NCBI RefSeq assembly: GCF_022539665.2
Contig: NC_081331.1
Span: 372,001-436,000 of the forward strand
Direction of reading: 5' to 3'
Source: Daphnia carinata
Lineage: Eukaryota; Arthropoda; Branchiopoda; Diplostraca; Daphniidae
Length of the DNA stretch: 64,000 nucleotides
Shown: in pieces, positions 1 to 10,886 of the stretch
How positions within the stretch are numbered: position 1 is the first letter of the stretch
Layout: each line of letters opens with the position of its first letter
The notes under the pieces: model-generated
The model's input: the letters and a program-made list of their open reading frames with translations, nothing else
Databases searched by the model: none
Told to the model about the DNA's origin: nothing
Program-made: the position numbers and the translations under genes

Positions 1-1456
1 AGCTGGACGTTTTGCGCTATGCTAATAAGATTTCTTCTGCCGCCCACGTTGCCGTGATGAAGGCTATACGTCCAGGCAAGTGTCAAAGTTATTGGACTGT
101 GTGATAACACATTTGAACTCTCAGTTAATTTTCTTTTTTAGGAATGAAGGAGTATCAGTGCGAATCCGTTTTCCTTCATCACGCCTATTTTCAGTATATC
201 TATTTTGAAATTAATCACAATAATGCAAAATAATGTTCAAATAACCATGGAATTGCAACCCGTACAGTGGTGGATGCCGGCATGTCTCGTATACCTGCAT
301 ATGCGGATCCGGGGAAAATGGAAGTATACTTCACTACGGCCATGCCGGAGCCCCAAACGACAAGGCCATTCACGATGGCGACATGTGGTAATTATAATTG
401 CAGGTCGGAGTGAATATTTCATCTGGCCCTGCTTGGTTTTTTGTTTGTAAGCATTTAGCCTCTCCTCAACGAGTTAAATACTTCGCCGTTATAAAGGTTT
501 TTTGTAAAAAAAAAAAACCTAAACTTTTTCCTGTTCTCTTAAAAAGAGTCTTTTTCAAGTTGAAGTGTGCTAATATAATTTTTATTTTGTTAAAGCCTGT
601 TTGATATGGGAGCCGAGTACTACTGTTTTGCTTCTGATATCACCTGCTCATTTCCGGCCAATGGGAAATTTACGAAACGCCAAAAAGGAATTTACAATGC
701 CGTACTGGAAGCGAGTCGGGCTGTAATTGCTGGTATTAAACCGGGTAAGCGCTCAACTAACATTTGTTTATCCAACATGGTAATTTTTGTAAACCAACTT
801 AGGTGTCAGCTGGATTGATATGCATTTGCTGGCCAATAGAGTGATGTTGGTGAATTTGAAGGAGCACGGGCTCTTGCAAGGAGATGTCGATGACATGATG
901 AAGGTACTAACAAAACATAAATGTAAATTTTCAAAAACCAATTGCATATATAAAAGATCTAAGGCAACTAATCCACTCTTTTGCTTATTCAAGGCAAACT
1001 TGGCGGCTACATTTCAACCTCACGGTCTCGGGCATTTTATGGGTCTCGACGTTCATGATGTTGGTGGATATCTGGAGGGCCATCCTGCTCGCCCAGAGAA
1101 AGCTGGCTTAAAAAGTTTACGAACTGCACGGGTTCTTCAGCCAGGAATGGTACTGACTGTTGAACCTGGATGTTATTTCATCGACAAATTGCTGGATCAA
1201 GCATTAGAAGATCCAGAGCTTTCAAAGTTCTTGATTAGAGATGCTATAAACGAACATAGAGGATTTGGTGGAGTTCGCATTGAGGACGATATCGTCGTAA
1301 CCGAAACGGGAGTCGAAGTAATGACTGAAGTCCCAAGAAGGTACATGCTGAATAAATTATTCTTACAGCTGACGGTTAATCTTCAAACATTTTCATCTTT
1401 TTTTGTTTATTTTTTTTTATAGCGTTGAAGAGATCGAGGCTGTGATGTCTGCCTAA
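1..1456 (+). CDS. PEPD: Xaa-Pro dipeptidase (prolidase), C-terminal part, 5' truncated by window
   Basis: Cytosolic dimanganese metallopeptidase of the M24 (pita-bread) family that cleaves Xaa-Pro dipeptides in collagen and proline turnover. Seven exons are visible: 1-75, 142-193, 268-387, 596-744, 803-903, 994-1340 and 1423-1456. The joined frame (first full codon at base 3) aligns along its whole length with animal prolidase. All five metal ligands are present: two Asp in [13 protein letters not shown], His in [13 protein letters not shown], Glu in TVEPG and Glu in GGVRIEDD. The protein ends at [10 protein letters not shown], shorter than the human C-terminus by a poorly conserved tail. The first intron (76-141) has a GC donor (CAG|GCAAGT), and all other introns are GT-AG. 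The N-terminal half lies left of the window. Identification is secure. Confidence 0.95.
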
Positions 1457-1590
1457 TTCAGTTTCATGTATTTTACTTTTAATTACTTTAAGCAAAGAAT
1501 AATTCTTACTTCATTATTTTTCAACAACTCGTGTCATTAGTATTGTTTTTTGCGGTTATTAAACAGTTTCATCAATACGATTATGGGGTA

Positions 1591-1596
1591 AATAAA
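1591..1596 (+). terminator. Polyadenylation signal of PEPD
   Basis: A canonical AATAAA lies 135 bp after the PEPD stop. It is just 40 bp from the stop codon of the convergent gene on the other strand, so the two 3' UTRs must nearly touch or overlap. Confidence 0.6.
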
Positions 1597-1635
1597 ACAC
1601 TAAACAAGCGCTAGTGATTGATTTTTTTATTGGTT

Positions 1636-2395
1636 CTACTTTACAGAACTGAGAAAACTTTGCAAAGAGCTTTTTGTAGAAGAACCTTTGGTGAGCGTTT
1701 TTGATAGGTTCTTTAATTGGCTCCGCGAAAATTGCTGTTTTGTTGAGGCTTTCGTGACTTTACAGGCTTTAACAGCGTTTTTACTAACTTGCTGTTTGTC
1801 ATGTTTTTTGCCAGGGTTAACATGTTGTACAGGAGGCTTATCTTTTTTACAATTTTTGTTTTTCACATGTGCTATTTGAGATGTAGTCTCTTTGACTGGT
1901 TTTGGTTCTCTTGGAGCAAGAGGTGTTGGGAAAGCTGTCGGCTTGAAGCAGCAATTACATCTAATAATCAAATTTGACTTGCGTTCTAAAAAACGGTCAA
2001 GAATGTGTTTGTTGAAACTGTTCATCTTTTTCTGGCTTTTTGATTTTTTTGTAATTTGTTTGATTTTTTCTGCTTTGAAGGTCTTTCTGATTTCTAACTT
2101 ATAGTTGCCTAAACTCCACGGGTTACCACAACTTTGACAAATGTTGGATTTGCTTATTTTTCTAAATTTTATACCAACTTTTGTGTCATTTAGAGCTCGT
2201 TTGCATCTTAACCTATAACAAAATTTAAGAAGTGATTAATTTATCAACAAATTACCTACAAAAAATTGAGCATTACAAGAGGTTTGCTGTTATAGCAGGA
2301 TGGAAGTCAATTGTACTGATAGCAGCCTTCCACAAGAAAACTGAAGCTGAACTTTTCTCCTCCACTGAATTTGTTGTTAGATCCGGCACTGACAT
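1636..2395 (-). CDS. C18orf21/UPF0711 family protein (RNase MRP-associated, by homology)
   Basis: Two exons, 2277-2395 and 1636-2212, separated by a 64-bp GT-AG intron, give a 231-residue protein starting MSVPDLTTN. Human C18orf21 is about the same length. Three traits match that family: a Cys-x2-Cys pair in ICQSCGNPWS (second half of a zinc-ribbon-like N-terminal domain), a long lysine/serine-rich basic middle, and a conserved C-terminal end SLQSFLSSVK that resembles FRNFLSSLK of the vertebrate protein. From general knowledge the family carries DUF4674 and has been linked to nuclear RNase MRP; I see nothing here that proves function. The start was chosen because it is the first ATG of exon 1 and the splice keeps frame. 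The gene is tail to tail with PEPD. Another basic nucleolar protein is possible but less likely. Confidence 0.7.
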
Positions 2396-2511
2396 AATTA
2401 AAAGTAAATTTTGTTGGTTTATTTCGTTCACCGTTCTTTCGGGACACAAATAACTGACAGCGCCAGAATAAAGTGCGGAGGCGGACTGTGGACTGGATAA
2501 ACTGCGGACTT

Positions 2512-4344
2512 AGGAATAGGAAAAGTCGGGCTTATTTTATAGGGCTTAAAAATTTTTACTAAAAAAAAAATAATATCAATAAATCTAGATAACTATACGT
2601 GATTTAAATTCAAAATTTAGCAAGAATCATAAAAGCGAATTTTGTTTTTACGTAGAGTTTATGGTTTTAGTATTATCTAAAATATTTAAGTAGTTGCGCT
2701 ACAACTACTTTGATTGTGCATAATTAAAAAACTTCATTTGTAACGGCAAAACTAATGCGTCAATTAGAATAAACGTTCGATTTCGAGCCTAATGTGTCAT
2801 TTTTATTGAATTCGGAGAGATGTCGTTTTTTGACGATTTTCGAAAAAATGAGAAGGCTATAGCCTTCCCACTTTTTCAATTTTCATCAAATTCTAGATTT
2901 AGTTTAAAACACATTATTCCGATTCGAAATTGATCGCTGATCACGAAAAGGGAGTTCATTTTGACGTTGGGCTTACAGGTTTTGAATTAACCGTAAAAAA
3001 CAAAAAATTAAGGTGGTACGCTAACAACACTTTTTCCATTATTTAAAAAACGGCTAATTTAAGGACAAAATAAGTTACTGATTCGAAATCAGCGTTCAAT
3101 TTTGATTAAAGCCTGTGATTTTTCGCCGAATTCCAAGAGATGTTGCTTTTTGACGATTTTCGAAAAAATGAGAAGGCTATAGCCTTCCCACTTTTTCAAT
3201 TTTCTTCAAATTCTAAATTTAGTTTAAAACACATTATTCCGATGCGAAATTGATCGCCGATCACGAAAATTGGGTTCATTTTGACGTTGGGCTTACAGGT
3301 TTTGAATTAACCGTAAAAAACAAACAATTTAGATGGTGCGCTAACAGCGCTTTTTCCTTTATTTAAGAAACGGCTGGTTTAAGGACAAAAAAAATAGCTG
3401 ATTCGAAATCAGCGTTGAATTTTCATTATAGCCTGTGATTTTCGTCCAATTCCAAGAGATGTTGCTTTTTGACGATTTTCGTGAAAATGAGAAGGCTATA
3501 GCCTTCCCACTTTTTCGATTTTCGTCAAATTCTAGTTTTAGTTAAAGATACATTATTCCGATGCGAAATTGATCGGTGAACATAAAAATCGGGTTTATTT
3601 TGACATTGGGCTTATAGGTTTTGAATTAACCGTAAAAAAACAAAAAATTAAGGTAGTGCGCTAACAGCATTTTTTCCTTTATTTAAAAAACGGCTGGTTT
3701 AAGGACAAAATAAATAACTGATTTGAAATCAGCGTTCAATTTTGATTATAACCTGTGATTTTCGTCCAATTCTAAGAGATGTTGCTTTTTGACGATTTTT
3801 GTAGAAATGAGAAGGCTATAGCCTTCTCACTTTTTCAATTTTCGTCAAATTCTAAATTTTGTTTAAAATACATTATTCTGATGCAAAATTGATCACTGAT
3901 CACGAAAATCGGGTTTATTTTGCCATTGGTCTTAATAAAATGAAGAAAAACGAAGAAAATGAGGTCGGGAAAAAAAAGTCTGGTTTTTTTTGTAAATACT
4001 GTTAGTTATTGGAATTGATTGAAAAAAAAAAAAAAATTTTGGATAAACCCAAAATTGAATACTGATTCCGATAAATTTGTACTTTTTAAATATAACTAGC
4101 CGTTTTGGAAATACACCAAATGGAAGGGTATGCTAGCGCGCCAGTACGCTACAGCGCTAGCATGACACATCAAAGTCCTTTGATTACTCAAAATCCATAA
4201 GTTCTACGTAAAAACAACGCTTATTTCCGGATCCTCGTTAAATTTGGAATCTAAATCATGTATAGTTATTTAGATTTCTTGATGTTATTTTTTTAAAGGG
4301 AAAATTTTTAAGCCCGACAAAATAAGCCCGACTTTTCATATTCC
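2512..4344. mobile_element. Non-autonomous DNA transposon with long terminal inverted repeats
   Basis: The left end (about 2512-2678) and right end (about 4187-4344) are inverted copies of each other over roughly 160 bp with scattered mismatches and small indels. Shared landmarks are AAAAGTCGGGCTTATTTT at the outer edge, an ATAACTATACRTGATTTA core and TTTTTACGTAGARYTTATGG at the inner edge. Between them are an array of about 320-bp repeats and AT-rich DNA. No ORF of transposase size exists inside, so the element would depend on an enzyme in trans. I could not see an obvious target-site duplication, so the exact ends and superfamily are open. Confidence 0.6.
2770..3935. repeat. Tandem array of a ~320-bp unit, four copies (last partial)
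   Basis: The string GATGTTGCTTTTTGACGATT (or a close variant) recurs at about 2819, 3139, 3458 and 3778, giving periods of 320, 319 and 320 bp. Every copy contains the perfect 16-bp palindrome GAAGGCTATAGCCTTC or a one-base variant, at 2852-2867, 3172-3187, 3491-3506 and 3811-3826. Stretches such as TTTGACGTTGGGCTTACAGG and ATTCGAAATCAGCGTT recur at the same phase. Copies differ by scattered substitutions, so the array is not very recent. It sits inside the inverted-repeat element. Confidence 0.85.
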
Positions 4345-4531
4345 AACTAGCGCGCCAGTATGCTATAGCGCTAGCGTCATATCGCGTATCGCGTATCATA
4401 TATAGTAATCTATATTTAATGATATTATTTTTTTTAAGGAAAAGTCAGGCTTATTGTTTTTATCAGGCTTAAAATTTCTATCGGCCATATATGTATATTG
4501 GTGTGGCGCGCCAGTACGCTACAGCGCTAGC
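4132..4531. repeat. Three copies of a GC-rich hairpin motif
   Basis: The sequence GCGCGCCAGTACGCTACAGC followed by GCTAGC occurs at 4132-4161, about 4347-4375 (two substitutions) and about 4505-4531. In the first copy the arms GCTAGCGC and GCGCTAGC form an 8-bp stem. The copies flank or interrupt the transposon ends. They are strikingly GC-rich in an AT-rich neighbourhood. Confidence 0.6.
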
Positions 4532-4672
4532 GCGGCACATGAAATTTCCTCGGTTTTCCTTAAATGCTCAATAAATAGCGATAACTATGCATGATTTACA
4601 TTCAAAATGAATTTGAATCATGACAATGAACTTTGTTTTGTCGTGGAGCTTATGGATTTTGGATAATCTAAC
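4437..4672. repeat. Third, degenerate copy of the transposon end, in direct orientation to the left end
   Basis: The segment begins AAAAGTCAGGCTTATTG and continues through GATAACTATGCATGATTTACATTCAAAATG to GTCGTGGAGCTTATGGATTTT. It follows the left terminal repeat of the adjacent element but is interrupted by about 80 bp that include a GC-rich hairpin. A short inverted fragment of the 320-bp unit follows at about 4790-4835. This suggests a second, deleted or nested copy abutting the first. Confidence 0.55.
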
Positions 4673-4674
4673 AT

Positions 4675-5990
4675 ATAAAAGTAGGTCCGATTGAAGCCTC
4701 TCATTTTTAAATGAAGTTTGTTTACGTTTAGTTTAAAAACTGTAAGAATAATGGAAAGATAAACTTGATTTCCATTATTTTCGTTCAATTCCGAATCGAA
4801 ATTATGTGTCTTAAACTAAATCCAAAATTTTGCAAATAAATCAATAATTTCTTTACGTGCTTGAGGGCTCTAAGTAATCTATATCAAATTCATATACAAG
4901 ACTTTATTTTCTACCCGGCAACACGTATTTGATACAGAACCTTTGCCTCTACCAGTTAACAGAAGAATATCATTGATCAAATTAAAACTATGGATTTGAC
5001 ATAACACGTATGATTTACATAAACTCTTTCTCTTTTAGCTTTCATATCTCATATGGTTTCCAGTAGTTAAGTTACCCGGGACCGTGTTTCCAAAATAAAC
5101 GCCATCTAGCAAACCACGCCACTCGGCAAACCTAAAATTGGGCTTCATTGCTTCGTCCTCCCTAAAAAAATCGGAAAAAGTGACGCTGCGTTCCGTCGTC
5201 ATGTCAGCGATACTACACCACTTCGTGAGCCGCTGTACGACGGCGTCGGTGGTGTCATCTCATCTAGACAGAATCCCCATCGCGAAACTGCATTGCAATA
5301 AAATGGGAAGTTAAACTAAATCCATAGCACCAGAACTGATGTAACATTTGAGGTACGTTCACACCAAAAGTTCAAGTAGAAAAAAAACAAAACAAACAAA
5401 AACACAATCAGGTCCCCAGCAAAACTCGTTTGTTTTCCGCTCTTTTCTTCGGTGTCAACGTACCAGAGGTATTTGTAGGTCTTCTATCTTCATAAAAATG
5501 ATCTATCAGGTAATGTAAAAAAGAAAAAAGAGCGTAGGAAAACAAGAAGTCATAATGCAAATCGACTTAGTAATATTTCCGAATGAACAATTGATACAAT
5601 GTGATTAGGGTGTATTGGCCTAATGCAAATAGTTTGACTTTTTCGACGAACGTGAGTAAATTCGTAAGTCATGATAGCGCAATAACCGGTTGATTTTCCC
5701 AATCAAACGCAAAGGATTCTCAAAAAATTTCAAACTGCTAGAAAACCAAGTCACTTGTTAACCTTGAGGCAAGCAGGATGACCACTTCGGTCATTTGCCC
5801 CGTGATAAAAATTTCTTTGTCGACTGCTGACTGCCCGAGATAATCAGGTTTATACAGTCTCTGCATTACACGTATACTTATCAGGACACGTTCCCCTCAT
5901 CCTTTCGTTTGTAAATAATGATTCACATTTTTTACTTGCACATATGCCTTTGCACTCGGCTTTGTCTGACAGAACAGGATTTTCCAGCTA
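4675..5990. other. Intergenic DNA, no gene recognised
   Basis: AT-rich sequence with only short ORFs and no recognisable protein similarity. It lies between the composite repeat and the promoter of the secreted protein gene. A short stretch around 5040-5260 is less AT-rich but I could not assign it. Confidence 0.5.
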
Positions 5991-6001
5991 GTGCCCACCA
6001 G

Positions 6002-6037
6002 TATAAATGCCTGATATTGGTAGAGAAGTCATTCAGT
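6002..6037 (+). promoter_or_regulatory. Core promoter: TATA box and initiator
   Basis: TATAAA at 6002-6007 is followed at the standard distance by an arthropod-type initiator TCAGT at 6033-6037, with the A of the start site at 6035, 33 bp from the TATA box. The first ATG downstream (6092) opens the secreted protein gene. This architecture is typical of strongly and conditionally expressed genes. Confidence 0.7.
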
Positions 6038-6091
6038 AGACCAGCAGCAAGGAACACTATAACCGTTCTCAACCATCGTCCACGTCAGACA

Positions 6092-6977
6092 ATGAAGCAG
6101 GTAGGACACATCAGTTTTCCCATCTTGGCAATTTCAGTTGTTGTCCATGGTTTTTCATAATTTCATAAACTGTAAGAAAACAAAGTGAAATAGGTAAGAT
6201 AGAACCGAGCAATGTGTTAAGTAACCAATTCAAATGGCAATTTTCTTTTGTTCGTCAGTCTATTGTTTTAGTTTTCTTGGCCATCTCGGTCGTTGCGACT
6301 ACCCAGCCGTCGCCAATGGAAGTGTTCCTTATGGGATACCGTTATGGGTTAGCTGCGTCGAAACAAGCTTTATTTGGTTCGGTCGAATCTGCTATCCCGC
6401 AACCGGTTTCCCGTTCATCCGGGGGCAGCTCCGCGGCTGCAAGACCAGCTTTCCGCTCCATCGACGACAGTGAACTCGAATCAGTGAGAATCATATTTAA
6501 ATACGTTCTTTTCTTTTTACTAATCACGTGTGAACAAAGCAGAGTGACATCCCAATTTTCACCGTGGACGGAAGCTCGGCTAAGAAGTTCCGTCAAATTT
6601 CCGGAGCAGTTCCTTTGAGACGCGAAGAAACGTTGATGTTCCGCAAAACGTTTCCCGAAAACATGTACCCCAATGCGGATTTCGTCTCTTACGGCACCAA
6701 CTGTGACTTCAGCGCGGAGACGCCGTTGTACATCGTCCAAAATGTCACCGACCCCATCAAATGTGGAAGTCATTTCTGCTATGGTGATCGAAGATGCACT
6801 CATTTTGCCCATCATTACAACACGAACCTTTGCCGCATCATCAGCTCGTTCGGCGCTGGATCTACCATGGTTTCCCGAGTCAGTGACATCCAAGCTGGAT
6901 ACATTTGTGGATTCATCCCCAACCGAGCTTGCAATCCCAACTCGTCTCTGCAGAAGTGCATCACGTTGGACGTTTAG
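6092..6977 (+). CDS. Secreted cysteine-containing protein with a PAN/apple-like domain
   Basis: Three exons (6092-6100, 6259-6483, 6543-6977) encode 222 residues. The first exon supplies only MKQ. The second supplies a hydrophobic signal-peptide core (IVLVFLAISVVA), with cleavage likely near ATTQPSP. After a Ser/Ala-rich linker, the C-terminal 140 residues hold a domain with spaced cysteines: NCDF, KCGSHFCYGDRRCTHFAHH, LCRII, YICGF, RACNP and KCITLDV at the end. The C-x5-C-x5-C-THF pattern resembles PAN/apple domains, which bind carbohydrate or protein. No transmembrane segment is present, so export from the cell is expected. The promoter just upstream has TATA and Inr elements. Function is unknown and the PAN assignment is by eye. 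Confidence 0.7.
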
Positions 6978-9900
6978 AATCCAATGGAATGGCCTGCTAA
7001 AAAAAAATTGGTTTAAATTATTCCACGTATAATACAATTTGGTGAAATGAAATGTGTCATTTTTTAAGCATTTGGGTCATTTTTGCTAACGTTATGTTAC
7101 ACTAGATGCATCGGGCTTTGATTTTCGGACACGGTCAAGGAAACATAAAAGGAAATGCCGGTGGCGGTCATTGAAAACCGAAAATATATTCCATTTTCAG
7201 CACAAACAGAAATCCTTTTGATTTTACTTGTAGTTGACGTTTCGATAGATTCACTGTTAATAATTGGTGTATATTTAAGTGGCAATCAGCTGCCAAAAGT
7301 AAATTGTATGTGCTTAACATTCAAAAGTAACGGGGTAATAATTGGGCTACGACATAAAGCAAGATGTAAACCACCATAAAGAGTCTCTAACGAACCGGCC
7401 AGACTAACCGCAATCTGAAGCGTTGAATGTGATAATCCACGTGTGGACCCACATCACTAGAAACGTAAATATGCAAAATGTTGGCTTCTTAGCATTCAGA
7501 CGAGGTGGACGTTCACGAAAGGTTCCCAAATGAGGAAACTTGAACGATAAAATGCCATTACCTTCTGTCGGTTATAACGGGAAGATACGTTGAAGTAATA
7601 ACGAGGAAGTCTATCTCTCTTTGCAACCTTTTTTTTTTTTTTAAAAAAAAAAATAATTGATTTGGGGTTCATAGTCCTGATATCTTGGATGAAATTCACA
7701 GAAACCTAGCAGTTACTATAGAGTGTGGAAACGTGTTTCTTTTGTTTCTAGCTCCAACTACAGCTTCCCTTTGATAAAAATGTTTTTTTTTTTTCCTTAC
7801 ATTATTATCAGACACTGACCGCGAAATAGTTAGGGGGCGATAGAAAATCATGAAAATAATGCTACAGCTGGTGCCTTTTTTGTCCCAACATGTTTCAATC
7901 ACATGTCATATCTTTTACACGAAACACAAAATTGGATTAACGTTCTTTTACCTCGGTTCGACAGAAGCATCATTTTAACATGGGTTCCATCAAAACAGCG
8001 GGTTATTGTCGACAGTGTGTTTTTTTTAACCTTCTTCCATCACACGAGACAATCATACAGTGCAAGAGCTCGAAAGAATAAACACAATTGGAAAAAAAAA
8101 AGACCACTTCAATGAGAAACTGAACAAACAAATGCAAACGATAAAAAGTGTTGTAGAACTAAGACGAAGGAGTAACAGACGACATCGTCAATCATTGAAA
8201 TGTCTATGTGATAAGTTTGAAAGACTGCTCGAATGGACAAAAGGATAATATGCAATCGCGGAAGGATAAGTTGCCAAAAGTGGATTGCGGGAAACATTGC
8301 CAGAGAAACGAAATAGAATTTAGTGTCAAAGCGTTATACATTGTTGCCATCTTGCACACGCACGCACACCTAATCTACTACTTTGAAGGTGAATTTCAAT
8401 AATGATGAATAAACAAAAACAAAAACAAAAAAAAATATTTGTCAAATTGCCTATTTAGAAAATGTACCGAATGAATATGATATCCAGACGATGCCAAATG
8501 TTTAGAATTGAAACGGAAAAACAAATCAATTGATTAGGACAATAACAGGAATTGAAATTTGTTTGACAGGGAGATGAATCACGTAACCGACATTCGCTCA
8601 CAAGACGGGTCAGATCATCGTTCAATTAAGGGAAGCCGAAAATGGAAAAAGGGGAAACAGATAAATGTTCTAGGAAAAAAAACAAAAAAAAACAAAAACA
8701 AGAAGTCAATCAAAACGTTTTACAGCCACATGTGAAAAATAAATCAAAAAGTTCCAAAAAAATCCAGTCAAGATGCGCAAGAGTGACGTTGACAGGAGAC
8801 CGCAAATCGAGTGAAACTTTCCGGTTGTTTCTTCCATAAAGATGAAGTTTGGTGTGTGGTAATAAACATCCCGTCACGTGTCTGCTAGACAGACGGGCGA
8901 CGGGCTCGGATTCGAATGGGCCAAATTCAATCAATCGCTCAAGACACAAATTTTCTTTTTCTTTTTTTCCTTTTAAAGATTAAATGGCAGTGTAGTGCTG
9001 TGTATACACCAATCCAGGATATAATTCCAACCCCCGCTTTGGTTCAAACCTCACTCTTATATACGGCTAAATGGTGACAATTGAAAACATAATCAAATCA
9101 AAGAAAACAAAGTCTGTTTTCAAACGAGTTATACATCAAACGCACATTCAGATAAATTTGCTACATCGATTTCCTAACACGCTTTTGCTAGATTCTTGGT
9201 TAACTTAGTTATAATGGTAGTAATAGTAAGTTATCATAGTTTTTATATGGGGGGGAGGGGGTGGCTTAATCAAGTCTTTTTGATCCAATCGGACAAAACT
9301 ATGAAAGAAAGAAGCGGCCTGTGATTTTTGTTTTTTTTGTTTTTTTCTTCTTGGTTTTGTTGATAATTTGTCTTTGCGGGTTTCCTCTGTGTAATAAACG
9401 GATATAGTTCCTTGCCAATTTTTGGTTTGTTCCGCTTTTTTCTTTTTTTTTTTCGGCTGGGAATGGGAATTTTTTTAAATCTACGACGTCACAGAAAATG
9501 CAAATGACGGTCGATTGGATGTTGTTTTTCTCCAAAATTTGTATGAATTGCTTGAGATATATAATTTGAATTATGACACGAGGGGATATTTTTCCGATAA
9601 AAAAAACAAACAAACAAACAAAAGGTTAAGGTCAAAATATCGCTTCCTCCTCGTTCCATGGTGGATCTATTCCCACAATACAAGAAGACGTAGCTGCACA
9701 ACCATCAATTTTTTGCTCCTATTTATCTTTTTTAATAATAACAATTGCCTATCGATATGAGAGAGAAAAAAAAAAAAAGCATCAAAAGAAAAAAAAAAAG
9801 GGACAAACGTGGAACCGACAATTTAAAGAGGACGTTTTTTTTTTTTTTAAAGAAATGGATGTTTAATCATTTTAAATGATTTTTCTTTTTGAATATTTGA

Positions 9901-10886
9901 TGATTTGCAAATATCTTGACGTGAAATCATATGGGGGGGATCTGGGAGGGAGAGGGTTAGAGGGACACTAGGTGTGGCAACAGCTAGGCCGAACGTCATC
10001 CAACGATTGAAAGAGAGGCCCGCGTGACAATTGTCTAGGACAGTCTAGCAGGATCATCTTTTTTTCTTTTTTTTTTTTTTTCTCATCTTTCAATATCGAA
10101 ATGACGCACAGATAACATCACAGCAAAGGTTTCTCTCGGCATTCTCGTTTGCTCTATCGCACATTCTCTAATCGACTCGGACTCGCAGTGGCACCCATAA
10201 ACACAAACGAAAAAAAAAAAAAAGCCTGACCTGCCCATCAAGAAAAATAATAAAAATAAACGAAAAATAGAAACGAAAACTCACGCACTCTCATCTTGCC
10301 TGTCAACAACAAACTTATCAAGCCCACGAGAATTTTTTTTGTTTTTTTTTGTTTTTTTTTTTGTTTTTAAGATTTGATTAACACAAACACTGCCCCATCT
10401 ACCAAGCGGCAGTTGTTACTTTTGGGGATGGGTATGAAGGAAAAGAAAATGGAGGATTTTTTGGAGGAAAAAAAATTCTTAACCAAAACGAAAAAAAAAA
10501 AAAAAAAAAAAACTTAAAAAAGAAAAAATAAATAAAACACAGGGTCTGTGTCGTGGAATGGAAGTTCCATACTACGAAGCGAGAAAAGGGGGGGGGGGAT
10601 TTTCTATCATCCATTTTATGAGCCATCCTTTTTTGTTAAGGGCGACGTCCACGACCATTTTCGTTTTCAGTTGATTCATCTGCTGATTCATTAATTTCTT
10701 TTGTCCTTCTTCGATCCTCACAGAAGAAGAGATGGTTTGATGAATAGTTTCAGTTGATCACAAAATCATTTTTTAAAAGTGTGAAGCGAATGGGGAGAGG
10801 GGTAACTGGAGAAAAAGGGGAAAAAAAAAAAAAAATGAAAACCCAGTGATTCGTTCTCATTTCCTGTAAAGTGGAACGAAAGAGAG
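6978..10886. other. Intergenic DNA and probable long 3' UTR of Pur-alpha
   Basis: No coding exon is recognisable on either strand. The part nearest 10886 is the presumed 3' UTR of the minus-strand Pur-alpha gene, rich in A/T homopolymers and with a G-rich run near 9249. I could not fix the polyadenylation site. The ORFs at about 7155-8400 have no coding look. Confidence 0.5.
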
